From CAVRQM01 sp963732775 (GTDB lineage Bacteria; Pseudomonadota; Alphaproteobacteria; Acetobacterales; Acetobacteraceae), in NCBI GenBank assembly GCA_963732775.1, contig CAVTAR010000001.1, positions 2,294,001 to 2,358,000 on the forward strand: 64,000 nt of DNA, given 5' to 3'. Below are positions 43,118-52,293 of this stretch, piece after piece. Numbering within the stretch: the first letter of the stretch is position 1; each line of letters opens with the position of its first letter. The notes beneath the pieces were generated by a model. The model did no database searches. It worked only from the letters and a program-made list of their open reading frames with translations, and had not been told where the DNA came from. The position numbers and the translations under genes were made by a program.

Positions 43118-43164
43118 ACACTAGATGTGGGCTGGTGTGGCGTGATGGATACAAGATAGGGTTT
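43118..43164 (-). promoter_or_regulatory. Candidate paired NrdR boxes upstream of nrdA
   Basis: Two imperfect matches to the NrdR box (acaCwAtATaTwGtgt): 43118-43133 (acactagatgtgggct, 11 of 16) and 43149-43164 (atacaagatagggttt, 10 of 16). They start 31 bp apart, three helical turns, as NrdR boxes do, and lie 86-132 bases before the nrdA start. Confidence 0.45.
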
Positions 43165-43240
43165 TCGAGCAGCATATCCAGCTAGAACATAGAAGGAACA
43201 AGGTAGACGCGGCAAAGGTTTTCAGCCACGCCGCGCAGCC

Positions 43241-44573
43241 TCAGCGGAACGCGACGAGCCGCCCGCGCGGCTCGCCCAGCACCGCGCCGTCGCGCATCGC
43301 CACCCGCCCGCGCACGACCGTCGCCACCGGCCAGCCGGAGACCGTCGTGCCCTCGAACGGCGACCAGCCGCAGGGCGAGGCGAGCCAGGAGGCCTCGATG
43401 GTGCGACGCGCGGCGAGGTCGACGAGCGTGAGGTCGGCGTCGTGTCCCACCTCCAGCCGCCCCTTGCCGATCGCGCCGTACACCCGTGCCGGCCCGGCGC
43501 TCATCAGATCCACCAGCCGCCCGAGCGAGAGCCGCCCGGCGGCGACGTGGTCGAGCATCAGCGGCAGCAGCGTCTGCACGCCGGTGAGGCCCGCCGCGCA
43601 GTCTGGCCACGGCCGCTCCTTCGCGGCGCGGGGATGCGGCGCGTGGTCGGAGCCGACCGTGTCGACCCGCCCGTCGCGCACCGCCGCCCAGGCAGCGTCG
43701 CGGTGGCGCGGGTCGCGGATCGGCGGGTTCATCACGGCGTAGGCGCCGAGCCGGTCGTAGGCGTCCGGCGCCGCCTGCGTCAGGTGGTTGACCAGCACCT
43801 CCACCGTGGCCGTGGCGCGGAAATTGGCCAGGTAGTCGAGCTCCTCGGCGGTCGAGACGTGCAGGATGTGGACCGGCCGCCCGGTGCGCACGGCCAGGGC
43901 CACGATGCGGCGGGTGCCGAGAAAGGCGGTCTCCACATCGCGCCACTCGGCATGGCGCGCGTACAGGTTCTCCGCGCGAAAAACTTCCGCGACGCGCTTG
44001 CAGCCGGGCTTCGTCCTCGCTGTGAAAGGCGACGCGGCGGCGGCCGGCGCGCAGCACGCGCTCGATGCCCTCGTCGTCGGCCACCAGCAGGTCGCCGGTC
44101 GAGCTGCCCGCGAACACTTTGATCGCACACACGCCCTGCCCGGTCTCCAGCGCGGCAAGGCTCGCGACGTTGCCGTGGGTCGCGCCGACGTAGAGGCCGA
44201 CGTCGCACCATGCCGCGCGAAAAACGTGCGCCTGCTTGGCGGCGAGCGCGGCGGCGTCGACCAGGGGCGGCGCCGTGTTCGGCATGTCGAACACGGCGGT
44301 GACGCCGCCCAGCACGGCGCCGCGCGTGCCGCTTTCCATGCTCTCGACGCCGGGCACGCCGCCGCCGCCGGCATCGCGGAAATGCACGTGCGGGTCGATG
44401 ATGCCGGGGAGCACGTGCAGCGCGCGGGCATCGAGCGTGACCTCGGCCGCCGCGTCGCCGAGCGCGCCGATCGCCGCGATCCGGCCGTGGCGCACGCCGA
44501 CGTCGGCGGCCACTTCGCCCCAGGGCAGCACGCAGGTGCCGCGGCGCACCACCAACTCGAAGCACCGGGTCAT
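43241..44573 (-). CDS. Dihydroorotase-like amidohydrolase (one frameshift)
   Basis: About 444-residue cyclic amidohydrolase, dihydroorotase/hydantoinase/allantoinase type. Metal ligands: PGIIDPHVHFRDAG, the Lys region CAIKVFAGSSTGDLLV, HILHVSTAEELDYL, VGSDHAPHP. A shift near 43985 joins SEDEARLQ to AEVFRAENLYARHAEWRDVETAF. ATG at 44573 overlaps the racemase-like stop. Ends RGRLVAFR at 43241. It may be pyrC-like, but the operon context (racemase, amidotransferase) leaves the substrate open. Confidence 0.8.
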
Positions 44574-45189
44574 CGCGCGGCGGCGGCGGCGAGCGCGGCG
44601 CGCAGCGCCAGTGGGGGCGCGGTGAGTGGCGTCCCGGCGCGACATAGCGAGGCTGCCGGGGTCATGGAGGTCTGCATGAGCGCCACCCGGACGGCGCCAC
44701 GCCGGAACGCCAGGTCAGCCCCGGCCGCGATGTGCCGGTGATAGTCGTCGAGCGACCCGGCCCGGAACAGCACCCAGGCTCCGGGCACCAGGCGCACTTC
44801 CGCCTCGGGCGCCCACCGGCGCACGAGCGCGCGGGTCGGTGCCAACGTGGCGGGCGCTGCACAGAGCGCGACGGCCGCGCCCGGCGCCAGCGCCCCGGCC
44901 AGCGCCGCATCGGCCCGCAGCACCGGACACGCGGCCTCGACGACCTGCGCCACGGCGTCGCCCAGGGTCGAGCAGGTCAGCAGCACCGCGTCGGCTGCTC
45001 GGCTGAGCCTCAGCAACTCGCGCGCGACCTCTTGCGCGAGGGTCGCGACAAGCCGCCCTCCCGCTCGGCGGCCGCGAGCAGGTCGGGCCGGACCGTGTGC
45101 GCCAAGCCAACGCCGGGCGGGCAGGCCGCGTCGAATAGGCCGGCGTTTCTGGCCGCCGTGTGCAGGCAGTGAACCCGGAACGGCCTCAT
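44570..45189 (-). CDS. Aspartate/glutamate racemase-like protein (one frameshift)
   Basis: About 206 residues. N-terminal MRPFRVHCLHTAARNAGLFD, HTVRPDLLAAAEREGG; a shift near 45055 leads to VATLAQEVARELLRLSRAADAVLLTCSTLGDAV and later ALCAAPATLAPTRALV, VALMQTSMTPAA. The two Cys/Thr-Ser strands match the Asp/Glu/hydantoin racemase fold. Start overlaps the stop of a 37-codon ORF, and its stop overlaps the dihydroorotase start. Substrate unknown. Confidence 0.72.
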
Positions 45190-45299
45190 CGGCCGGGACC
45201 AGATGCGGCGCGCAGTTCGGCCTGGGCCGCCACGCGCATGTGGAACACGCGCTCGCCCTCCGCGATGGCCACGCAGCGCCGCTCGGGCGGGGCGGTCAT
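45186..45299 (-). CDS. 37-residue ORF coupled at both ends
   Basis: ATG at 45299 overlaps the asnB stop and the TGA at 45186 overlaps the next gene's ATG. The product is a short charged peptide (MTAPPERRCVAIAEGERVFH...ASGPGR) with one Cys. Perfect coupling on both sides suggests translation, but in a region with many base errors it could also be a fragment of a neighbouring gene. No family recognised. Confidence 0.4.
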   Translation of the reverse strand: MTAPPERRCVAIAEGERVFHMRVAAQAELRAASGPGR

Positions 45300-47073
45300 C
45301 GCACCGCCAGCGCCTCGAACACGTCGCCCCGCCCGGCGCGCACGCCCTGGACGTGCGCGCGATGCCACAGCGCGTAGAACAGCAGCGTGCCAGGCCGCTG
45401 CCCCTGCCGCCGGCCGTCGGCGTGCGCGGAACAGGGCGCGCACGCGGCCCGGCTCGGCGATCTCGGCCACCCCGGGCTGGCGCGCGACCAGCGGCCCGAG
45501 CCGGCTCGCCGGCGCGCGATCCAGGCGCCGACCGGCACCGTGAAGCCCTGCTTCCTGGCGAACGGCCGCGCCGCCGGGCAGTGCTGCTCCAGCCATCGGC
45601 GCAGCAGCCACTTGCCCATGCCGTCGCGCACCTTCAGCGCGTCCGGCAGCCGGAACGCGGCCGCCGCCACGCCGCCGATCGAGGATACGGCGTGCGGCCC
45701 TCGACGCCGTGCGCCATCAGGCAGCGGTCGAGCTTCAGCAGCAGGTCGTGCGGCAGCCAGTCGGCGGCATTCGGTCGCCTGCGCCGCCGCGAGCCGGGTG
45801 CGCCCGCCGCCCGGCTGCCTGCGCCTCGGCCGCCGCGATGCCGTCGCGCCAGCCGGCAGGACGCGCCCGCAGCACGTCCAGCCGATCGAAGGTGCCGCGC
45901 GCCCGCATCACCCGCCCGCCCAGCCACCACGGGCGCATCGCGCTGCGATAGCGGCCGTAGCCGCCGAACATCTCGTCGCCGCCCTCGCCGGACAGCACCA
46001 CCTTCACGTCCTGCCGCGCCCGCCGCGCCAGGAACCAGGTCGGGATGATGGCGAAGTCCGCCGCGGGGTCGTCGAGGCAGGCGACGATGGCGGGCAGATG
46101 CCGCCACACCTCGGCCTCGCCCACCTCGATCGTCTCGTGGTGGGCACCGCACGCGCGCGCCACGGCGCCGCGGCCTCGCGCTCGTCGGCCGCGTCGGGCA
46201 CGTCGAAGCCGGCGGTGTAGGCCAGCACCGGCGCGCTCGTTCAGCCGCGCCATCAGCGTCAGCAGCGCGGCGCTGTCGATGCCGCCCGACAGGAACATGC
46301 CGTATGGCACGTCGCTGCGCTGGTGCAGGTCGACGCTTTCGGCCAGCGCCGATCCAGCCGCGCCAGTGCCGCGGTCTCGCCGATCTCCTCGGGACCGCCC
46401 TCGGGCAGTGCGGCGAGGCGGTCATGCGCCAGCACCCGGCCATCGGCACAGGTCAGCGTCTCGCCAGGCAGCACGCGGCGGATGCCGGGGAAGATGGTGT
46501 CGGCCCCGGTGGTGAACTGGAGCTGCAGCAGCTCGTCGCGCGCCGCCGGTCCGAATGCGCGCGCGGCACGATGCCGGCGGCCAGCAACGCCTGCGGCTCG
46601 GAGGCGAAGGCGAGGCAGGCGGGCGTCTGCGGCGACGTAGAGCGGCTTGATGCCGAACGGGTCGCGCGAAAGCGTGACGGTGCGCTGCGGCCCGCTCGTG
46701 GATCGCCAGCGCATACATGCCGCGCAGCGTGTCGGCAGAAGCTCGGGCCGTCGCGCAGCCAGAGCTTGCAGCGGCGGCCTCGTTGTCGCTGCCGGTGGCG
46801 AAGCGCACACCCGGCATCTCCGCCCGCATCTCGCAGAAATTGTAGATCTCGCCGTTGCCGACCAGGGCGGCGGCGGCGGCGTAAAGCGGCTGGTCGCCGG
46901 TGACGAGGTCGATGATGGCGAGCCGGTTGTGCGCCAGGCCGACGCGTCCCACCACGCTGTGCCCGCCGCCGTCCGGGCCCGCGATGGGCCAGGGCCGCCT
47001 GCAGCGCGGCCAGAGTCGCCGGGTCCGGGTCGGGGGCGCCGGCCGCGGCGAGGATGCCGGCTATGCCGCACAT
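45296..47073 (-). CDS. asnB: Asparagine synthase (glutamine-hydrolysing), heavily frameshifted
   Basis: Class II glutamine amidotransferase plus synthetase. ATG at 47073 gives MCGIAGILAAAG with nucleophile Cys2; then LAALQAALAHRGP, LAIIDLVTGDQPLY, GNGEIYNF; synthetase parts PYGMFLSGGIDSAALL (PP-loop), VLSGEGGDEMFGGYGRY, DLLLKLDRCLMAHGVEGRTP, FARKQGFTVPVGAWI. These occur in three frames with at least six shifts between 45.4 and 47.0 kb. Length about 590 residues, normal for AsnB. The complete Gln-amidotransferase start argues against a lasso-peptide cyclase. Confidence 0.8.
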
Positions 47074-47131
47074 GGGGTGCGGGCCGGCCGGGACGGTGCG
47101 GCGACAGCCATCGTGGCGGAGTAGCACCGGC

Positions 47132-47165
47132 GTCGGAGTCTGTCGCCTTCGGCGCTCTCTCCGAC
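47132..47165. promoter_or_regulatory. Two-tier hairpin in the asnB/ygfZ divergent gap
   Basis: gtcggag (47132-47138) pairs with ctccgac (47159-47165); inside, cgcc-ttc-ggcg (47144-47154) forms a second stem. It lies 60-90 bases upstream of asnB in the 228-base divergent gap. Role unknown; could be a leader structure. Confidence 0.25.
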
Positions 47166-47301
47166 CCGGGCACCTCACCCGAAGCAGGGCGGGCGGCCGC
47201 GACCGGCCGCGACGGCGAGGGACGGTCTCCAGGGGCATACCGCGTGGGATCGACGGGCCTCCTGTCTTGCGCGTGGTTCACCGCTGCGCCATCTCCGGGC
47301 C

Positions 47302-48144
47302 ATGACTGACATGGCCCTCCTGCCCCAACGCGGCGTGATCGAGGTGGCGGGCGCAGATCGCGTCGAGCTTCCTTCAGGGTCTGGTCTCGAACGACGTCGC
47401 AGACGTGGCCTTGCGGCGCGCGGTGTGGGCGGCGCTGCTGACGCCGCAAGGCAAGTGGGTGGCCGATTTCTTCATCCTGCACGCGGGAGACACGCTGCTG
47501 CTGGATTGCGAGCGGGGGCAGGTGCCGATGCTGACGCAGCGGCTCGGGCGCTATCGGCTGCGCGCGGCGGTGAGGCTGGCCGCCCGTTCCGACGACTGGC
47601 TGGCGTATGCCGCGTTGGGGACGGCGAGCCGGACTCTGCCCGGCGATGCCGTTGCGGCGCCCGATCCGCGCCTGCCCGAGGCCGGGTGGCGCATCCTGTC
47701 GCGGACGCCCGCTCGCCGCGACGGCGCGACGCGACGGCGTGGGACGGCATCGGCTGACGCTCGGGCTGCCGGATGGCTCGCGCGACATGGAGGCGGAGAA
47801 GTCCGTCCTGCTGGAAGCGGGGTTCGACGAGCTGGGCGGCGTGTCCTGGACCAAGGGCTGCTACATGGGCCAGGAACTGACCGCGCGGACCAAGTATCGC
47901 GGGCTGGTCAAGCGGCGTCTGGTGCCGGTCGGCATTGCCGGCGCGACGCCTGGGTCGGGCGCGCCGGTGCTGCGCGACGGCAGCGGAGGTGGGCACGATG
48001 CGGTCCAGTCGCGGCGATATCGGCCTTGCCACGCTCCGACCGGAAGTATTCGACGCAGTGTTGACCAGCGGCGAGGCGATCCTCACCCCACGCCCGCCGG
48101 CCTGGCTGCGGCTGGCGGACTCCGAGGTGGTCGGCATGTCATGA
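47302..48144 (+). CDS. ygfZ: YgfZ/CAF17-like folate-binding protein, frameshifted
   Basis: GcvT-fold protein that supports Fe-S cluster enzymes. Recovered in pieces from several frames: MALLPQRGVIEVAGADRVE (start), VWAALLTPQGKWVADFFIL, RLTLGLPDGSRDMEAEKSVLLEAGFDELGGVSWTKGCYMGQELTART with the signature KGCYMGQE, and GDIGLATLRPEV near the end. At least four shifts lie between 47360 and 47995. Final TGA overlaps the methyltransferase start. Confidence 0.78.
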
Positions 48145-48725
48145 GCCAGACCACGCAGGCGCTCGACTGGGAGCAGCGATTTCGCGCCGGCACCACGCCG
48201 TGGGAACGGCCGGAGGCCAACCCCGCGTTCCTCGCCTGGCGGGCGAGTGCGGTGCTGATGCCGGGTCGCATCCTGGTGCCCGGGGCCGGGCGCAGCGCCG
48301 AGCCGCGCCTGCTGGCCGAGGCCGGGTTCGAGGTGACGGTGGTGGACGCCGCCGCGACCGCGGTCGCGTTCCAGCGCGAGATGCTGGCGGCGTTCGATGC
48401 CACCGCCGAGCAGGCCGACCTGTTCGCCTGGCTGCCCGAGGCGCCGTTCGACGCGGTCTACGACCAGACCCTGCTGTGCGCGCTGCCACCACCGGCCTGG
48501 AAGGATTACGCGACCCGGCTGCGGGAGTGGCTGCGACCCGGCGGCGTGCTGGCAATCCTGTTCATGCAGACGTTCCGCGATGGCGGCCCGCCATTCCATT
48601 GCGACCTCGCCACGATGCGCGGGCTGTTCGACGCCGAGCACTGGGACTGGCCCGACGCGCTGCCGGCACCGGTGGCGCACCCCGCGGGCTGGAGCGAGCA
48701 GCCGGCGGTACTGCGGCGGGTGTAG
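48141..48725 (+). CDS. Thiopurine S-methyltransferase family protein
   Basis: 194-residue SAM-dependent methyltransferase. It begins at ATG 48141 (overlapping the YgfZ stop) with LDWEQRFRAGTTPWERPEANPAFLAW, the TPMT opening. SAM motif I is ILVPGAGRSAEPRLLAEAGFEVTVVD, then PFDAVYDQTLLCALPP and LRPGGVLAILFM. Intact. Bacterial TPMTs methylate metalloid or thiol compounds; the substrate here is unknown. Confidence 0.88.
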   Translation: MSQTTQALDWEQRFRAGTTPWERPEANPAFLAWRASAVLMPGRILVPGAGRSAEPRLLAEAGFEVTVVDAAATAVAFQREMLAAFDATAEQADLFAWLPEAPFDAVYDQTLLCALPPPAWKDYATRLREWLRPGGVLAILFMQTFRDGGPPFHCDLATMRGLFDAEHWDWPDALPAPVAHPAGWSEQPAVLRRV

Positions 48726-48735
48726 GCAGACCCGC

Positions 48736-50133
48736 CTAGTCCGCCGGCTCGTCACCCCCGTCGAGCAGCGTCGCGGGGAGCGCGCGGCCAGTGCGCGCGC
48801 CGAGCTCGCGCAGTTGCTCCACCTGCCGCACGACGTTGCCCTTGCCGGTGGAGAGCTGCAGCAGCGCCTTGTCGTAGGAATCCCGCGCCTTGGCGAGTTG
48901 CCCGCCAACCGCGAGCAGGCTCTCCGCGAACCCCACGAACTTGTCGTAGAGCCCCCCTGCCCGGCGCGCGATCTCGTCGGCGTTGCGCTGGCGGCGGTCC
49001 ACCTGCCAGACATTGGCCACCGTGCGCAGCGCGATCATCAGCGTGGTCGGCGTAGCGATGGCGACGTTGCGCTCGGCCGCGGCCTGCGCGAGGTCCGGCG
49101 CCACGCGCATCGCCGCGGCCAGCGCGCCCTCGATCGGCACGAACATGATGACGTAGTCGAGGCCGTCGCCAAACGCCGCGGCGTAACCCTTGTCGCCCAG
49201 CGCGCGGATATGCGCGCGCAGCGCGGCGACGTGGTCGTCGAGATGGCGCGCGGTCTCGGCCTCCGTCCCGGCGTTGACGTGCTGCTCGAACGCCCGCAGC
49301 GAGACCTTCGCGTCGACGATGATGCGCGGGCCGCCGGGCAGGTTCACCACCACGTCCGGGCGCAGCCGCTGGCCGTCCTCGGTGGTGACGCTGGTCTGCG
49401 CCGCATACTCCTCGCCCTCGCGCAGGCCGGCGCGTTGCAGCACGGTCTCCAGCACCATCTCGCCCCAGGCCCCCTGCATCTGCACCTGCCCGCGCAGCGC
49501 GCGCGTGAGGTTCACGGTCTCGGACGTCATCGTCGTGCTGGCGTCGTTCAGGGCGCGGATCTGCTCGGCCAGCGTCGCCCGTTCGCGCGCGGTCTCTAGT
49601 GCCGCGGCCTGCAAGCCCTGCTGATACTCGCCGAGCTTCTCGCGCACCGGGTTCAGCAGCATGGCGATCTGCTCGCGGTTCTGCGCACCGAATTGCTGGC
49701 TGTGTCCGCGCATCACCTCGTCCGCCAGCACGCGGAACTCCCGCGTCATGCTGTCGCGCGCGTCCTTCAGCAGGGCGAGCTTCTCCTCGGCCTGCCGCGC
49801 CTGCTGCACGAGCGCTTCGCGTGCGGCGGCGAGCGACTGTTCGGCGCGTGCCTTGCCGTCGCGCAGGGCGGCGACCGTCGCCTCGCGCTGGTCGAGCGCT
49901 CCCAGCAGTTCGGGAATCTTCAGCGCCCGCTGCTGCTCCACGGCCAGCGCACGCAGCAGGTCCGCCTCGGCGCGCATCCAGCCATGCTCGCGCCGCCCCT
50001 GCTCGCGGCGCAGCAGCAGCGCGACCAGCAGCCCCGCGAACAGCGCCGAGGCCACCGCGAGCGCCACCACCAGGTCGGGTTGCAGCAGCCAGGCGGGGAG
50101 GTCGAACAGCGGCGGGTCGGCGTGCGGGGTCAT
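48736..50133 (-). CDS. rmuC: DNA recombination protein RmuC
   Basis: 465 residues. ATG at 50133, an N-terminal membrane helix (LVVALAVASALFAGLLVALLL), long coiled coil (about 40-190), then the PD-(D/E)xK nuclease-like RmuC domain: GQVQMQGAWGEMVLETVLQRAGLREG, RPDVVVNLPGGPRIIVDAKVSL, FVPIEGALAAA and TPTTLMIALRTVANVWQ. Limits inversions at short inverted repeats in E. coli. Full length. Converges on the methyltransferase gene. Confidence 0.95.
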   Translation of the reverse strand: MTPHADPPLFDLPAWLLQPDLVVALAVASALFAGLLVALLLRREQGRREHGWMRAEADLLRALAVEQQRALKIPELLGALDQREATVAALRDGKARAEQSLAAAREALVQQARQAEEKLALLKDARDSMTREFRVLADEVMRGHSQQFGAQNREQIAMLLNPVREKLGEYQQGLQAAALETARERATLAEQIRALNDASTTMTSETVNLTRALRGQVQMQGAWGEMVLETVLQRAGLREGEEYAAQTSVTTEDGQRLRPDVVVNLPGGPRIIVDAKVSLRAFEQHVNAGTEAETARHLDDHVAALRAHIRALGDKGYAAAFGDGLDYVIMFVPIEGALAAAMRVAPDLAQAAAERNVAIATPTTLMIALRTVANVWQVDRRQRNADEIARRAGGLYDKFVGFAESLLAVGGQLAKARDSYDKALLQLSTGKGNVVRQVEQLRELGARTGRALPATLLDGGDEPAD

Positions 50134-50243
50134 TCGCCCCGGAGGATGGCACGCCGCAGCGTGGCCGGGTCGATGGCGCTCCAGGGTGTTGCGACGCGGC
50201 ACTCGCCGATAGGGTAGGCGTCGCCCGCCGCAGGAGAACGCCC

Positions 50244-51137
50244 GTGCCCCTCGCCGCCGAACCCGTGGCCTACGTCGATGGCAGCTTCGTCCCGCTGGAG
50301 AGCGCGCGGGTCTCGGTGCTGGATCGCGGCTATCTGTTCGGCGACGGCGTCTACGAAGTCACCGCCGTACTCGACGGTGACCTGGTCGAACCCGAACCGC
50401 ACCTGAGCCGGCTGGAACGCTCGCTTGGCGAGATCGGCATGGCGATGCCGCTGCCAGCCGAGCGGATCGCGGCGCTGCACCAGGAACTGCTCCTCCGCGC
50501 GGGGCTGCGCGAGGGATTGGTGTACCTGCAGGTGACGCGCGGCGCCGGGCCGAGCCGGGACTTCCTGCCGCGCCCCGAGGCACCGCCGAGCCTCGTGATG
50601 TTCACCGAGTTCGCGCCCGCTGGTGGACACCTCGGCCGCCCGCGACGGCATCGCGGTGGCGAGCCTGCCCGACCTGCGCTGGGCGCGGCGCGACATCAAG
50701 TCGGTGGGCCTGCTGGCGCAGGTGCTGGCGAAGCGCGAGGCGGCGTCGCGCGGCTGCCAGGACGCCTGGCTGGTGCAGGACGGGCACGTCACCGAGGGCG
50801 CGTCATCGACCGCATTCATCGTCGCGGGCGACACCGTCGTGACGCCGCCCAACTCGCGGACGATCCTGCCGGGGGTGACGCGCCAAGCCGGTACCTGGCG
50901 CTGGCCGTGGAGCACGCGCTCGGCATCGAGGAGCGCTCGTTCACGGTCAAGGAAGCCCAGCGCGCGCGGGAGGCCTTCCAGACCAGCGCCACGACATTCG
51001 TGCTCCCGGTGGTGCGGATCGACGGCGCCGCGGTGGGCGACGGCACGCCGGGCCCGCTGTCGCGCCGGCTGCGCGCCCTGTATCTCGACGCGGTGCGCGG
51101 CCGGCAGGCGACCGGACGCCAGCGCGCGGCCGAGTGA
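50244..51137 (+). CDS. dat: D-amino-acid transaminase (PLP fold type IV), two frameshifts
   Basis: About 297 residues. GTG at 50244 after an AGGAG ribosome site: VAYVDGSFVPLESARVSVLDRGYLFGDGVYEV. LVYLQVTRGAGPSRDF follows. A shift near 50620 leads into RWARRDIKSVGLLAQVLAK, holding the PLP Lys of DIKS, and EGASSTAFIV; a second shift near 50885 returns to the first frame (YLALAVEHALGIEERSFTVKEA). Interconverts D-amino acids and 2-oxoacids. Converges on the FAD oxidase pair. Confidence 0.82.
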   Translation: MPLAAEPVAYVDGSFVPLESARVSVLDRGYLFGDGVYEVTAVLDGDLVEPEPHLSRLERSLGEIGMAMPLPAERIAALHQELLLRAGLREGLVYLQVTRGAGPSRDFLPRPEAPPSLVMFTEFAPAGGHLGRPRRHRGGEPARPALGAARHQVGGPAGAGAGEARGGVARLPGRLAGAGRARHRGRVIDRIHRRGRHRRDAAQLADDPAGGDAPSRYLALAVEHALGIEERSFTVKEAQRAREAFQTSATTFVLPVVRIDGAAVGDGTPGPLSRRLRALYLDAVRGRQATGRQRAAE

Positions 51138-51141
51138 GCCG

Positions 51142-52293
51142 TCACGCCGCCAGGGACGGCGGCGGCACCCAGCCCTTCCGCTCACGCCAGTCGCGCGGCA
51201 GGTTGGCGAATCGGGACAGCCGCAGCGTGCGCAGGTCGGCGAAGTCGCAGGCGCCGTGCTGCACCAGTTGCGCGATCGCGTGGCCGGAGGCGGGCGACAG
51301 GCCGAAGCCCACGCTGCTCATGGTGGCCACCGTCACGTTGGCCGGCTCGTCCAAGCGGTCGATCACCGGACGGCCATCCGGGGTATTCTCGATGATGCCG
51401 GCCCAGGAACGGATGACCCGCGCATGAGCGGCGCCCGGCACCACCTCGGCGAGCCGGCGCGCCATGCTGCGCAGCAGCGGGGTCGTCGGCCGATTGAGCC
51501 CGGCGTCGTCGGCTGGAAGCCATTCGTGCGGGCCGCCGCCGTAGACCAGGTTGCCGCGCAGGGTCTGCCGGCCGTACAGGTCGGTGCCGTGGAAGCCGCC
51601 GTGCTGCATCAGCGGCAGCGGTTCGGTGACCAGCATCTCCGCCCGCGCCGGCGTGACCGGGACTTCCTGGCCGAGCATGCGCGTCAGCACGCCCGTCTGC
51701 GGCCCGGCGGCGACCACCAACGCGTCGCAACCGATCTCGCCCGCATCGGTCTGCACGGCCCGCACGCGATCACCCTCCACCAGGAAGCCGGTCGCGATGG
51801 TGTGCTGGAGGATGCGCCCGCCGAGGCGTTGCAGCGCCCAGCCATACGCCTGCACGGTGCGCTGCGGGTTGGCGTGGCCGCCGAAATGAAAGAACAGGCC
51901 GCCGAAGCAGTGCTCGCCCGCCAGCGGCACCAGCGACCGCAACTCCGTCGCGGACAGGCGCGAGGTGCGGAAACCGTCGCCGGTCGCCTCGCCATAGGCC
52001 TCGTGGAAGGCGGCCAGATCCGCCTCGTCGCGGGCGATGCCGATGCGGTACGGCTGCCACTCGGTGGGGTGGCCGAGCATCACGTCCAGCTGCGGCCACA
52101 GCCGCTGCTCCTCCAGGAACAGCGGCGAGTGCGCATGGGTGCAGCCGCCGCCGTTGCGCCCCGACGCCTCCCAGCCGATCACGCCCCGCTCGACGACCAG
52201 CACGTCGACGCCGTCACGCGCCAGCCACCACGCCGCCGACAGGCCGGTGACGCCACCGCCGACGACGACCACCGAGGCACCCGCGGCCGTCAT
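51142..52293 (-). CDS. FAD-dependent amine/D-amino-acid dehydrogenase (DadA/HcnC-like)
   Basis: 383 residues. Dinucleotide motif VVVVGGGVTGLSAAWWLARDGVDVLVVERG, then GRNGGGCTHAHSPLF, a substrate domain, and the C-terminal FAD signature VTVATMSSVGFGLSPASGHAIAQLV. DAO-family beta subunit. Its ATG (52293) shares one base with the stop of the alpha-subunit-like gene, so the two form a heteromeric dehydrogenase such as opine oxidase, HcnBC or D-hydroxyproline dehydrogenase. Substrate not determinable. Confidence 0.88.
   Translation of the reverse strand: MTAAGASVVVVGGGVTGLSAAWWLARDGVDVLVVERGVIGWEASGRNGGGCTHAHSPLFLEEQRLWPQLDVMLGHPTEWQPYRIGIARDEADLAAFHEAYGEATGDGFRTSRLSATELRSLVPLAGEHCFGGLFFHFGGHANPQRTVQAYGWALQRLGGRILQHTIATGFLVEGDRVRAVQTDAGEIGCDALVVAAGPQTGVLTRMLGQEVPVTPARAEMLVTEPLPLMQHGGFHGTDLYGRQTLRGNLVYGGGPHEWLPADDAGLNRPTTPLLRSMARRLAEVVPGAAHARVIRSWAGIIENTPDGRPVIDRLDEPANVTVATMSSVGFGLSPASGHAIAQLVQHGACDFADLRTLRLSRFANLPRDWRERKGWVPPPSLAA

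Noticed and set aside
45186..47073. Lasso-peptide cluster (asnB homologue plus short peptide)
   Set aside because: The asnB protein keeps the complete N-terminal glutaminase with Cys2, no RRE/leader-peptidase gene is present, and the short ORF follows asnB and lacks a leader/core layout.
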